Below are positions 34,553 through 43,609 of a stretch of DNA of 64,000 nt, one piece after another. The notes under the pieces were generated by a model that was given only the letters and a program-made list of their open reading frames with translations, did no database searches and was not told the DNA's origin. Each line of letters starts with the position of its first letter. Position 1 is the stretch's first letter. Both the position numbers and the translations under genes were made by a program. The DNA comes from JBEEPE01 sp964489645 (GTDB taxonomy: Bacteria > Verrucomicrobiota > Verrucomicrobiia > Chthoniobacterales > Chthoniobacteraceae): NCBI GenBank assembly GCA_964489645.1, contig CAZAZT010000004.1, positions 1-64,000 on the forward strand. Direction: 5' to 3'.

Positions 34553-35685
34553 GCGCTATCCCCCCAAAGGTTGTCATTGCTGCGGGTGGAACGGGTGGGC
34601 ACTTGTTTCCCGGATTGGCCGTAGGCGAGGTGCTGGTGCAGCGAGGCTGGGAGGTGTTGGTACTGACCTCTGAAAAGGCGATCGATCGCGTGGCGACCGA
34701 GGGGCGGCATGAGTTTCGAATCGAGCGTCTGCCTGCGACTGGGATGCCGCGATTGTTCTCTCCCAGGATGATCGTGTTCTTGGTGCGGCTGGTGGTGGCC
34801 CTTTGGGCATGTGTCGCATTGTATCGTCGGTTCCGGCCGGATGCGGTTTTAGCCATGGGAGGCTTCACATCGACTGCACCGATCATTGCTGCTTGGATTT
34901 GTGGAATCCCAGCGGCTGTCCATGAATCCAATGTGATGCCGGGAAAAGCGAACCGGTTGAACGCTCGGTTTTGTCAGCGCGTCCTTGTGGGATTCAACGA
35001 GGCGAAGGTTCGTTTTGGTGGATCTGTGGAGCATCTGGTCGAGGTCGTTGGGACTCCGGTCCGGAAGACGTTGGCAGGGGCGATGAACCGAGCCCGTGCA
35101 TGCGAGTTGTTCGGCTTCGACCCCGAAAAGCCGGTGGTGCTGGTGATGGGGGGAAGTCAGGGGGCCCAGGGATTGAATCGTGCGGTTGCAGCGGCATTGC
35201 CGAGAATTGCGCATGGGGACCTGCGTGTGCAGTTCCTCCATCTTTCGGGGCCTGATGACGAGGTGTTGCTGCGATCGCTTTATGCGACGGAGAGCATCGT
35301 TGCCAAGGTGCAGCCGTTCTGCCGCGAAATGGAGGCAGCTTATGGGTCCTGTGACGTTGTCGTGATGCGTTCTGGCGCTGCGAGTTTGACCGAGGTTGCG
35401 TGGCTTGGATTGCCTTCGATTCTCATCCCCTTGCCAACAGCGGCGGATGATCACCAAACCTTGAATGCGAAAGTTTTCGAAAGGTCTGGAGCGGCGGTGC
35501 TTTTGAAGCAGGAGGAACTCGGGGATGGAAAGGTCCTTTCCAACGTTTTGATGGATGTGCTTCGTGTTCAGGCGAAGCGGTCGGAGATGGCGCAGAGAGC
35601 AGCGGGATTGGCGGTGCGGGATTCCGCGGAGCAGGTGGCAGCGGTCATGGAGGATCTGCGGTTGAAGGGGAGGGCTGCGGTATGA
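34549..35685 (+). CDS. murG: UDP-N-acetylglucosamine--lipid I N-acetylglucosaminyltransferase
   Basis: 378 residues from MSAIPPKVVIAAGG. The frame is open 19 codons further upstream inside ftsW, but ATGA overlap and a GAGGAG site at about -14 support this start. It adds GlcNAc to lipid I to give lipid II on the inner membrane face. Motifs: AAGGTGGHLFPGLAVGE (first glycine loop), AVLAMGGFTSTAPI, HESNVMPGKANRLN, VMGGSQGAQGLNRAV, and VMRSGAASLTEVAWLGLPSI (UDP-GlcNAc binding). Confidence 0.96.
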   Translation: MSAIPPKVVIAAGGTGGHLFPGLAVGEVLVQRGWEVLVLTSEKAIDRVATEGRHEFRIERLPATGMPRLFSPRMIVFLVRLVVALWACVALYRRFRPDAVLAMGGFTSTAPIIAAWICGIPAAVHESNVMPGKANRLNARFCQRVLVGFNEAKVRFGGSVEHLVEVVGTPVRKTLAGAMNRARACELFGFDPEKPVVLVMGGSQGAQGLNRAVAAALPRIAHGDLRVQFLHLSGPDDEVLLRSLYATESIVAKVQPFCREMEAAYGSCDVVVMRSGAASLTEVAWLGLPSILIPLPTAADDHQTLNAKVFERSGAAVLLKQEELGDGKVLSNVLMDVLRVQAKRSEMAQRAAGLAVRDSAEQVAAVMEDLRLKGRAAV

Positions 35686-37988
35686 CATTGGCCGCCGTTC
35701 GAGCGTTCGGAGAATCACTGCTGGATGGGACTTTACGGATCCATCTTATCGGGGTTGCAGGATCTGGCATGAGTGGGATTGCGGGACTGCTGTTGGCATT
35801 GGGCCATCGGGTGTCCGGATCAGATAAGGTGGAGAACCAGGAGGTTCGGCGCTTGGTTGAGCAAGGTCTGCGGTTCAAACGTCCAGCGGATGGATCGGAT
35901 GTGGAGGCCGCGGAGTTGGTCATCCACTCTTCGGCGATCCGTGAGAACCACCCGGACGTGTTGGTTGCGAGGCGAATGGGGATTCCGATGTATCGACGTG
36001 CGGAGGCGCTGGCAGCGCTGTTGGGTTCGCGCAAAGGGATCGTGGTCTCTGGGATGCATGGGAAGACGACGACGTCTTCACTGTTGAGTCATGTGCTTCG
36101 GGATGCGGGAGTGCGACCTTCGCACTATGTGGGAGCGGAGATCCCGATTCTCGGGACGAATTCGCATTGGGATGAGGAGGGCGAGTATTTTGTAGCTGAA
36201 GGGGACGAAAGCGATGGAACGCTTGCCCTGTACTCACCGGAACATTCGATCGTGTTGAACATCGAGGAGGAGCACCTCGATCACTACGCGAATTTGGCGG
36301 AGATCGAAGAGGTGTACGGTCGTTTGGTGAGACAAACGCGGGGCAGCGTGGTGTATTGCGCCGATGACGTGAATGCTTCCCGAGTGTGCGGGGCTCATTC
36401 GGGCGCCGTTTCGTATGGAGAGTCAGCGGGGGCCACTTACCGGTTTGATGCCCTCCATTTGAAAGATTTTCAGAGCCATTTCAGGGTCCTGAAACGGGGT
36501 GAACCTTTGGGTGCTGCGGTCTTGAACATTCCCGGACGGCATAACGTGTTGAACGCGATGGCGGTGATTGCAGTGGCTGACATCATCGGAGTGCCGTTTG
36601 ATCGCATCGCTTCTGCGTTGGAAACATTCCGAGGAGCACGGCGTCGTTTTGAGATCCGCCATCGATCTGAGCGTGTGATGATCGTGGATGATTATGGACA
36701 CCATCCGACGGAGGTCCGAGCCACGTTGACCGCTGCGGCGAACACGGGACGTTCGCGCGTCCTGGCGCTTTTTCAGCCGCACCGGTTCACGCGAACGGCG
36801 GCGTTGGCCAGCGAGTTTGGGGAATGCTTTTTCCCCGCGGAGCGTGTGTGGATCTCGCAGATTTATGCCGCGAGTGAGACGCCGATGGAGGGTGTCTCGG
36901 GGGCCTTGATTGCGGGTTCAGCAGAGCGTGCGGGACATGAGGGTGTGCGGTATGTGGGAGATCGTTGGGATGCGATGCGGGAACTCGGGCGAGAGGTTCG
37001 CACTGGAGATTGCGTCGTCGTGATGGGGGCGGGGAACATCTCGGAACAGGCGACCGCCTTGGCCCGGGATATCAGTGTGCTCGAAAAGTTGCAGGCAGCT
37101 ATGGGGCAGGGGGTAGCACGACTTTACGAACCGATGAGCAAGCATACCACTCTCCGGGTGGGAGGGCCGGCTCAGTGGTGGTTGGAGCCTGAATCGGAGG
37201 AGGGATTTGCGGCAGTTGTGCGGTTTTGCGCGGAGACGGGATTGTCTCTCACGGTGGTGGGACGGGGATCCAATCTTTTGGTGCGGGATGGCGGTATCCA
37301 CGGAGTGGTGGTCAGTCTCAATCGGGGTGATTTTCGGCAGGTCAGCGTTCAGGGTTCGTTCTTGGTGGCTGGTGCTGGGGTGAAGCAGAAGGAGTTGGCG
37401 CATGCAGCACGAGACGGTGGGGTGGGAGGGTTCGAGTGGTTCGAGGGGATTCCGGGCAATGTCGGCGGTGCGGTGCGAATGAACGCTGGCGCGATGGGGG
37501 GAGAGACTTTCAAGCATGTGGTTTCGATCCGGTATGTGGATGCTGCTGGGGAGTTTCATACGGTGACGCCCGAGCAGATCGAAGTGGGGTATCGAAGTGT
37601 TCCATTCTTTCGCGAGCGCTACGTCGTTTCTGTGACCTTCGCGGCGCCAACGGGGGACCGACAGGAGATTGCCAAGCGGTTGGAGGAATCGATGACCAAG
37701 CGAAGGTCGACGCAGCCGCGTGAATCGAGTGCAGGATGCTTTTTCAAAAATCCAGCGGGGATCCCAGCGGGTCGGTTGATCGAGGAGTTGGGTTTGAAGG
37801 GAATGTCCGTCGGGGATGCGAAGGTCTCCGAAATCCATGGGAATTTTTTGGTGAATGCGGGCGACGCGCGCGCTTCGGATTTCTTGGAGCTCATCGAGCG
37901 TGTGCGAGATGTGGCGAAGCAAAAGCGGGGGGTCGAGTTGGAGACGGAAGTCCAGATCTTGGGAGAGGCTGGTTCTACCGCTGAATGA
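35682..37988 (+). CDS. murC-murB: Fused UDP-N-acetylmuramate--alanine ligase / UDP-N-acetylenolpyruvoylglucosamine reductase (MurC-MurB)
   Basis: 768 residues in one frame. Residues about 18-465 are MurC: GVAGSGMSGIAGLLL, ATP loop VVSGMHGKTTTSSLL, and NIEEEHLDHYANLAEIEE. Residues about 470-768 are MurB: PMSKHTTLRVGGPAQWWL, VVGRGSNLLVRDGGI (FAD binding), WFEGIPGNVGGAVRMNAGAM, and the catalytic loop SAGCFFKNP. In that loop a Cys (residue 686) sits where E. coli MurB has the proton-donor Ser. MurB makes UDP-MurNAc and MurC adds L-Ala to it, so consecutive steps are fused. The start overlaps the murG stop (ATGA) with GGGGAGGG upstream. MurB-MurC fusions are, to my knowledge, recurrent in Verrucomicrobiota. 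Confidence 0.95.
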   Translation: MTLAAVRAFGESLLDGTLRIHLIGVAGSGMSGIAGLLLALGHRVSGSDKVENQEVRRLVEQGLRFKRPADGSDVEAAELVIHSSAIRENHPDVLVARRMGIPMYRRAEALAALLGSRKGIVVSGMHGKTTTSSLLSHVLRDAGVRPSHYVGAEIPILGTNSHWDEEGEYFVAEGDESDGTLALYSPEHSIVLNIEEEHLDHYANLAEIEEVYGRLVRQTRGSVVYCADDVNASRVCGAHSGAVSYGESAGATYRFDALHLKDFQSHFRVLKRGEPLGAAVLNIPGRHNVLNAMAVIAVADIIGVPFDRIASALETFRGARRRFEIRHRSERVMIVDDYGHHPTEVRATLTAAANTGRSRVLALFQPHRFTRTAALASEFGECFFPAERVWISQIYAASETPMEGVSGALIAGSAERAGHEGVRYVGDRWDAMRELGREVRTGDCVVVMGAGNISEQATALARDISVLEKLQAAMGQGVARLYEPMSKHTTLRVGGPAQWWLEPESEEGFAAVVRFCAETGLSLTVVGRGSNLLVRDGGIHGVVVSLNRGDFRQVSVQGSFLVAGAGVKQKELAHAARDGGVGGFEWFEGIPGNVGGAVRMNAGAMGGETFKHVVSIRYVDAAGEFHTVTPEQIEVGYRSVPFFRERYVVSVTFAAPTGDRQEIAKRLEESMTKRRSTQPRESSAGCFFKNPAGIPAGRLIEELGLKGMSVGDAKVSEIHGNFLVNAGDARASDFLELIERVRDVAKQKRGVELETEVQILGEAGSTAE

Positions 37989-37997
37989 TTTGAATCG

Positions 37998-38927
37998 ATG
38001 AACCACGAAACAGCAGATTTGAACGGTCAGAAAATCGCGGTGCTTATGGGAGGCCCGGGCTCGGAGCGACTTGTCTCCATGGCGTCTGGAAAGGGGGTTC
38101 TGGAGGCGCTGCTGTCCCTCGGACTGAACGCGTACGGCGTCGAGGTCTCCGGGGATGAATTCGCTCTCTTGGAGGGCACTGGGCTCGCCTTCAATGTGAT
38201 TCACGGCACCTACGGCGAGGATGGCGGGGTGCAGGCGGAGCTGGAGCGGAGAGGGGTTCGGTACACCGGCGAGGGCGTGGAAGAGAGCCGGATCGCGATC
38301 GACAAGATCCGATCGAAGGAATGTTTCGTGAGGCATGGAGTGCCGACGCCGGCATTTGAGGTCATCCGGGCGGGCAGTCGGCCAAGCATCGAGATTCCAC
38401 TGGTTCTCAAAGCACCGAAAGAGGGTTCGAGTGTCGGGATTTACATTGTCCGAGAACCTTCCGAACTGGAGCCAGCGTTGGAAGCCGTCGCACGATATTC
38501 CGACACGATTCTTGTGGAGGAGTTTGTTGAGGGAAGGGAGCTGACGGTTGGGATCCTCGGTGACGAACCGCTTCCCGTCATCGAGATCCGAGCTCGGACC
38601 GACTTCTATAACTTCGAGAACAAGTACCCGTTCTTGAATCCCAAGGCTGCGGGGGCTGACCATCTCTGTCCGGCGCCACTCGAGGTGGAGGTTGAAAAAG
38701 TGGTGCGAGACACCGCATTACGGGCCCACCGAGCGTTGGGGTTGCGGGTGTATTCGCGGGTGGATTTGCTTTTGAAAGAGGACGGTTCAGTGTATGTTTT
38801 AGAGGTCAATACGATCCCAGGGATGACGCCATCGAGTTTGCTACCCGAGGCGGCAGGAGCGGTGGGGATCAGCTACGCCCAGCTGTGTCGGACCGTCATT
38901 GAGCTATCGCTTTCCAGAAAATCATAG
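37998..38927 (+). CDS. ddl: D-alanine--D-alanine ligase
   Basis: 309 residues, ATP-grasp fold. It joins two D-Ala using ATP, for MurF. Blocks: VLMGGPGSERLVSMASGKGV at the start (the family usually has GG-S-E-x-x-V-S), NVIHGTYGEDGGVQAELERR, RIAIDKIRSKECFVRHGVP, LKAPKEGSSVGIYIV, and EVNTIPGMTPSSLLPE with the metal-binding Glu/Asn. It follows murC-murB by nine bases and precedes ftsQ by twelve. The ribosome binding site is weak. Confidence 0.95.
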   Translation: MNHETADLNGQKIAVLMGGPGSERLVSMASGKGVLEALLSLGLNAYGVEVSGDEFALLEGTGLAFNVIHGTYGEDGGVQAELERRGVRYTGEGVEESRIAIDKIRSKECFVRHGVPTPAFEVIRAGSRPSIEIPLVLKAPKEGSSVGIYIVREPSELEPALEAVARYSDTILVEEFVEGRELTVGILGDEPLPVIEIRARTDFYNFENKYPFLNPKAAGADHLCPAPLEVEVEKVVRDTALRAHRALGLRVYSRVDLLLKEDGSVYVLEVNTIPGMTPSSLLPEAAGAVGISYAQLCRTVIELSLSRKS

Positions 38928-38939
38928 AAATATAAACCA

Positions 38940-40400
38940 ATGGCTCTTAGCACTTTCCGGAATCAGCGGGTCAAGCTTCGGTTTTCCCGTGCCTATGGGA
39001 ACTCTTCGCCGCTGGCTGTTCCCGTTGAGAGGAACCGACAAGGGTTCAAGGTAACGCGCAGAGGGGTTTTCGTGTTCCTGAAGTTGATGCTGGCGCTGGT
39101 TGGAACCGCGGGACTGGCATGGGGTTCGCATCACGTATGCAAGAACTATATCTGGGGAGGGGATCGCTTTACGGTCAAAGAGATCAGGGTTGCGACTGAC
39201 GGGGAACTGACGCGGCCGGAGATTTTGGCTCGAGCGGGGTTGAAGGAGGGAGTCCGGATTTTTGATGTGAACCTTTCGGAAGCTCGAAAAGGTTTGGAGG
39301 AGGTGAGCCAAGTGGAAACGGTGGAAGTGGAACGGTTTCTACCCTCCACGGTGGTGGTGCGATTGACGGAACGGAAGCCCGTTGCGTGGATTCTCGAGGG
39401 GGCAGAGACGGATCCCTCGAAAGCCAGCCGCGCGTACGTGGTCGATGCGAAAGGATGGGTGATGCCGCAGCGAAAAGTCTCGATGCAGCTTCGGTATCTG
39501 CCGGTCATCAATGGGGCGCATGATCTTTTTGACAACTTGGCACCAGGCCAGCGAGCGGGAGGGTATGAAATCCAGGCGGCGATACGTTTGCTCACGTCAA
39601 GTGAGGCAATCGCTCGGTTTCGCCCGCGTGTGATCGATCTGTCGAAAGGATTTTGTATGGAGGTCACAGACCTCACTCGAACGAAGTACACCTTCGGGTT
39701 TGAGCGAATGGATGAGCAGTTGGGACGTATGCAACAGGTGATGTCGCACACGGAACATTCCGGGAAAGAGGTTGCATCCGTGAATTTGATGTACGCCAAG
39801 CAGATCCCTGTGGTGTTCGGAGGCCTCATCAGTGCTTCGAGGGCCGAAGATAGGTCAGAGAAAGTTTCCAAGAGCAGCGTGACAGCCCAAGCTGCGGCAG
39901 ACGTCAGTTCCAGTGGTCAAAAATCGACTGCTGCCGTCCGAGGCGCTTCTGTTCAGTCCGCTCCGGTTCCGACGACTCGACCGACGCTGCCTGCGATTCC
40001 GATCGCATCTGCTGGGGGCACGTGGGGTGGAGCGTCCGGTCTAGCAGGTTCCAAGGCGATCAGTGCGACCAGGGCGGGTGGAAATCTGCCGGCGGCGAGT
40101 GTTCAGGTCCCGAAAAAAGCGGTTGCTGAGGCGATCCCCCAGAAGTTGGGGAATCAAAAGGTCGCACAAACGGCTGGCGCGGGAGGAAACGGTTCCAAGG
40201 GGGTGACGAGGACGGTGCCCGCGACACGAAATGTGACCACTCCTTCTTCGGTCGTTCCGAAGGCGACAGCAGTACCCGTCTCGTTGAAGAAGGATAGCGG
40301 CGGGGACGGTGGGAGTTCGAGGGGCGGTGTTATGCCGACGAAGACCGGTCTCCAGGTGCCGTCAGAAGGGATTCGCAAACTGTTCAACCGAAATGGCTAA
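38940..40400 (+). CDS. ftsQ: FtsQ-like divisome protein with long low-complexity tail
   Basis: 486 residues: a basic cytoplasmic segment, one membrane helix (about 42-62: VFVFLKLMLALVGTAGLAWG), a POTRA domain (about 74-150: FTVKEIRVATDGELTRPEIL, ending VEVERFLPSTVVVRLTERKP), and an FtsQ-type beta domain to about 305. Then come about 180 residues of Ser/Ala/Thr/Gly/Pro-rich sequence. FtsQ proteins are usually about 250-300 residues, so the tail is the unusual part. It links FtsA/FtsZ-associated and septal synthesis proteins in the divisome. ftsA starts inside its last codons (8-base overlap). Confidence 0.88.
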   Translation: MALSTFRNQRVKLRFSRAYGNSSPLAVPVERNRQGFKVTRRGVFVFLKLMLALVGTAGLAWGSHHVCKNYIWGGDRFTVKEIRVATDGELTRPEILARAGLKEGVRIFDVNLSEARKGLEEVSQVETVEVERFLPSTVVVRLTERKPVAWILEGAETDPSKASRAYVVDAKGWVMPQRKVSMQLRYLPVINGAHDLFDNLAPGQRAGGYEIQAAIRLLTSSEAIARFRPRVIDLSKGFCMEVTDLTRTKYTFGFERMDEQLGRMQQVMSHTEHSGKEVASVNLMYAKQIPVVFGGLISASRAEDRSEKVSKSSVTAQAAADVSSSGQKSTAAVRGASVQSAPVPTTRPTLPAIPIASAGGTWGGASGLAGSKAISATRAGGNLPAASVQVPKKAVAEAIPQKLGNQKVAQTAGAGGNGSKGVTRTVPATRNVTTPSSVVPKATAVPVSLKKDSGGDGGSSRGGVMPTKTGLQVPSEGIRKLFNRNG

Positions 40401-41604
40401 GGATAAAATTGTTGTCGGGCTAGAGATCGGGACCCGGAAGATTGTTGCGGTGGTTGGCGAGGTGTCGGCGGAGAACGGGACGATGAATGTGGTTGGCGTG
40501 GGACGGATGCCTTCATGCGGAGTGCGGAAAGGGGAGATCGTGGATTTCACCAATGCCGCGCGGTGTGTTCGGGACGCATTGCTTCAGGCTGAGGAGAACA
40601 CGGGAGTTGGCATCGGCAGCGTGGTTCTGTCGATTTCCGGAGGACACATCGGCTCTCAGATCATCAAGGGCATTCGCAACTTGGAGGAGGGAGTTGTGAC
40701 CCATGAGGATCTGTTGGCGGTCGAGCAGGCCGCGCATGATTCCTCGACCTTCCCGCAAGGGGAAACGCCGATTGCGTTATTGCCGAGGGCATTGCGGATT
40801 GATGGGAACACCGAGACGTTGGATCCGGTGGGGCTCATGGCGAACAGTCTTGAGGGGGAGTATCATGTGATCACCGCGAACGAGTTGCGGATGGGTAACT
40901 CGAGCCGTGTTTTGGACAGTCTCGAGATCATGGTTGATGCGATGACGTTTGGTGGCCTTGCCTCCATGCAGGTCGTGATGGATGACGAGCAGCGATCGGC
41001 TGGCGGATTGGTTGTCGATATCGGCGGAGGGACGATGGATTACGTGGCGTACTGCCATGGTTGGATCGGCGCATCGGGTTGCATCCCTGTGGCGGGCGAC
41101 CACATCACGAACGACATTTCGATGGGATTCAAGATTCCTATGCACACGGCGGAGCGCCTCAAACTGGAGCACGGCTCGGCTTTGATCGGGGATGGGAAAA
41201 GGAATGAGATCATCCGCTTGAACTCGGATGAAGGAACGTTCAGTGGGAAGCCCATCGAGCGGGATATCTTGTTGGAGATCATCAACGCGCGCGTCTCGGA
41301 AATGTTCCAAGTGTTGAAGGGGCGACTCGATAAAGCGCGGGTGATCCCCTACTTGGGCTCGGGCGTGGTCCTGACGGGGGGGACCAGTCTGCTTCCAGGG
41401 ATCGACAAAGTTGCTGAGGAAATCCTGGGGGTGTCGGTACGTACGTGGAGTCCGCCGGGCACGCGGCCATCTCAGAGTTTTGAGGATCCGACCTTGTCGA
41501 CGGGGATCGGGTTGATCAAGTGGTCCACCATGATCCAGTCTCCAACGGATGACGGGGTGGTGAACAAGGTTTGGAAGACGTTGAAGGGTTTGTTCGGACG
41601 CTGA
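40393..41604 (+). CDS. ftsA: Cell division protein FtsA
   Basis: 403 residues from ATG 40393, which overlaps the end of ftsQ. The frame is open upstream but without homology. Actin-like fold that tethers FtsZ to the membrane. Blocks: VVGLEIGTRKIVAVVGEV (phosphate 1), the 1C domain near 85-165, GGLVVDIGGGTMDYVAYCHG (phosphate 2), and VVLTGGTSLLPGI (adenosine). The last 13 residues, NKVWKTLKGLFGR, form the amphipathic membrane-targeting helix. ftsZ begins 13 bases later. Confidence 0.95.
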   Translation: MAKDKIVVGLEIGTRKIVAVVGEVSAENGTMNVVGVGRMPSCGVRKGEIVDFTNAARCVRDALLQAEENTGVGIGSVVLSISGGHIGSQIIKGIRNLEEGVVTHEDLLAVEQAAHDSSTFPQGETPIALLPRALRIDGNTETLDPVGLMANSLEGEYHVITANELRMGNSSRVLDSLEIMVDAMTFGGLASMQVVMDDEQRSAGGLVVDIGGGTMDYVAYCHGWIGASGCIPVAGDHITNDISMGFKIPMHTAERLKLEHGSALIGDGKRNEIIRLNSDEGTFSGKPIERDILLEIINARVSEMFQVLKGRLDKARVIPYLGSGVVLTGGTSLLPGIDKVAEEILGVSVRTWSPPGTRPSQSFEDPTLSTGIGLIKWSTMIQSPTDDGVVNKVWKTLKGLFGR

Positions 41605-41617
41605 ACCGGAGGATGAT

Positions 41618-43387
41618 ATGATCGAAATTCGTAGTGGGGATGCGCAGGTTCCAGAGTGGCGCACGACGTTGGTTGGGATTGGCGGGGCCGGATGCAACAT
41701 GATGGAGGTGATGGTCCGCGACGCTTCGCTGAATGTCGCATCACTTGCGGTGCACACCGAAACGCGGCGGTTGAGCGGATCCACATCGCCGAACAAGATG
41801 GTGATCGGCCAGAACGTCACCCGCGGTTTGGGGGCAGGAGGGGATCCTCTTGTTGGATATCACGCAGCAGAGGAGGGTTCTGGGAGTTTTCTGGAAGCCG
41901 TCAAGGCATCGCGGATGGTTGTCATTTTAGCGGGCCTTGGTGGAGGGACTGGGTCGGGAGTCGTGCCCTATTTCGCAGCGGTTGCGAGGGCTGCTGGCAT
42001 CCAAGTGGTCTCTATCGTCACCTTACCATTTGGCTTTGAGGGCGCTCGGCGGAATGACCAGGCGAGACAGGCGCTCGAGGAGCTTTGCAAACACTCTGAC
42101 GCAGTCATCTGTTTCGAGAACGATCGGATGCATGAAGTGGTGGGAACTGGGGTGGTGGTGGATATGGCTTTCCAGCAACTGAACCGGATCATCGCGGAAA
42201 CGGTGAAAGCTCTGGTCGGGATCACGCAAAGGCGCGGGATCTTGCATGTCGGGATTGACGAGTTGAGTGCAACCGTTGCGGGGCCTGGAACGACGGCGTT
42301 GTTCGGACATGCGGTGGCCGATGGAGATGGGCGCGCGAAATCTGTGGTGGAAAACGCTTTGCGCTCGCCCCTGATGCAGGGGGGGCACGATCTGCGAGAT
42401 GCGGTCCGAGTGTTCGCGCACGTCGTGGCTGGACCTGACCTTCGCTGGGAGGAAGCGCAAACGGTGATGTCGGAGGTACGCGCTCGGGTGCCAGCGAAGA
42501 TCGAGACATTTTTTGGATTGGCCGTGGATGGAGCCATGGCGGGGCGCGTTGGATTGACCCTGATTGCAGGGGTTGCCGCGGGCACCCCACGACGCGAGCG
42601 GCGCAAGGAAGCAGAGGTTGCTGCGGAGGCAGCCAAGGGACGGCGCGCATTGGCTGGCGAACAGGATTTGCCGTTCGACGAAAAGGAAACGGAAGGATCC
42701 AAAGTGGTATCCGAGGAGAGACGAGCCCCTGTTGGAGAACCGGTTGTAGGGGTCCTCGGATCTGCAGCGGAACGCATTGCGTCCCACTGGCGCAAAGGGG
42801 AGGTCTCGGGAGGGCTTGTGAACGCGCCGGCGGCATCGGCGGTGCCGATGGAGCAAGAGGAGGAGCGACCCGCTGCGGCGAGCGTGGCCCCTAGTTTTGC
42901 GACTCCGCCTGCAGTCAATTCTTCCGCCCCCTCGACGCCCAGCGCGCCGGGTGGGACGGCAACTCCGTCGAACGGGCCTGCATTCGTGACAAAGCCCGCA
43001 AAAACGTGGTCGGCGTATCTTGCCGAGGCGACGGCGGATGCAGCCCCAGCGCCGACGCGCAAAGTAGAAGCGCTGGCGGCTCCATCATCTTTTGCGGAAT
43101 CGAATCCGCGACAGGAGGAAGCCCCGCGTCGGCAGCCTCCTGTGGACCCTCCTGCCACGCGACCCAACGTGCCGCCATCTGCATCGACACAGGTGCCTCA
43201 GACGGGAAGCTCCGGGATACCGCAAAGGCGGGCTCCCCTGCGTCCCGGTGCTACCGCTGGAGAGCCGGAACAGATGCAGTTCGAGCCGGTGCAGCGCGGG
43301 CATTTCCAAGAGACGTCGCAGACGGTCATTGATGGGCAGGACCTCGACGTGCCTACGTTTTTGAGGAAGCGTAACGTGGAGAAATAG
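41618..43387 (+). CDS. ftsZ: Cell division protein FtsZ, divergent, with long linker
   Basis: 589 residues; start supported by CGGAGGA. The GTPase domain runs to about 330: VGIGGAGCNMMEVMVRD, TRGLGAGGDPLVGYHAAEE, the tubulin signature LGGGTGSG (107-114), and FEGARR. A Pro/Ala/Glu-rich linker of about 230 residues and the C-terminal FtsA-binding peptide DLDVPTFLRKR follow. Odd points: the T7 loop that normally reads NxDxxD reads H210-V-G-I-D-E215 here, so the catalytic Asp pair is not conserved in any obvious alignment. The usual AVNTD is AVHTE, and the guanine-contacting Asp region reads QQLNRI. Position and the terminal peptide make the identity firm; GTPase strength is uncertain. Confidence 0.93.
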   Translation: MIEIRSGDAQVPEWRTTLVGIGGAGCNMMEVMVRDASLNVASLAVHTETRRLSGSTSPNKMVIGQNVTRGLGAGGDPLVGYHAAEEGSGSFLEAVKASRMVVILAGLGGGTGSGVVPYFAAVARAAGIQVVSIVTLPFGFEGARRNDQARQALEELCKHSDAVICFENDRMHEVVGTGVVVDMAFQQLNRIIAETVKALVGITQRRGILHVGIDELSATVAGPGTTALFGHAVADGDGRAKSVVENALRSPLMQGGHDLRDAVRVFAHVVAGPDLRWEEAQTVMSEVRARVPAKIETFFGLAVDGAMAGRVGLTLIAGVAAGTPRRERRKEAEVAAEAAKGRRALAGEQDLPFDEKETEGSKVVSEERRAPVGEPVVGVLGSAAERIASHWRKGEVSGGLVNAPAASAVPMEQEEERPAAASVAPSFATPPAVNSSAPSTPSAPGGTATPSNGPAFVTKPAKTWSAYLAEATADAAPAPTRKVEALAAPSSFAESNPRQEEAPRRQPPVDPPATRPNVPPSASTQVPQTGSSGIPQRRAPLRPGATAGEPEQMQFEPVQRGHFQETSQTVIDGQDLDVPTFLRKRNVEK

Positions 43388-43428
43388 AGGCGGATACATC
43401 ATCGGTGAACCGGCTTTGTCTCTGAGGA

Positions 43429-43465
43429 AGCCGTGCGCGATTTGCAATGCTGCGGACGGCTTTTT
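43429..43465 (+). terminator. Likely terminator of the dcw cluster
   Basis: AGCCGT-g-CGC pairs with GCG-g-ACGGCT around a 13-base loop, with TTTT continuing from the stem. It lies 41 bases after the ftsZ stop and well before the GH9 start. The mismatch and large loop make it weaker than the ppdK terminator. Confidence 0.5.
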
Positions 43466-43609
43466 GACTTGGGCGGATGAGATCTGATTGCGCCGTTGTA
43501 GATGTGAGGGGATGACGGTCGCGGAACCGATCGTGCTTGGGTGTGTTTGACCATCCGAATGCGGTCTCCGAGTGAGACCGTTCGAGATGGAACTCAGACC
43601 GCTTCATCT

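Noticed and set aside
36918..38663. Open frame of 581 codons opposite murC-murB and ddl
   Set aside because: It spans two certain genes on the other strand and shows no domain.
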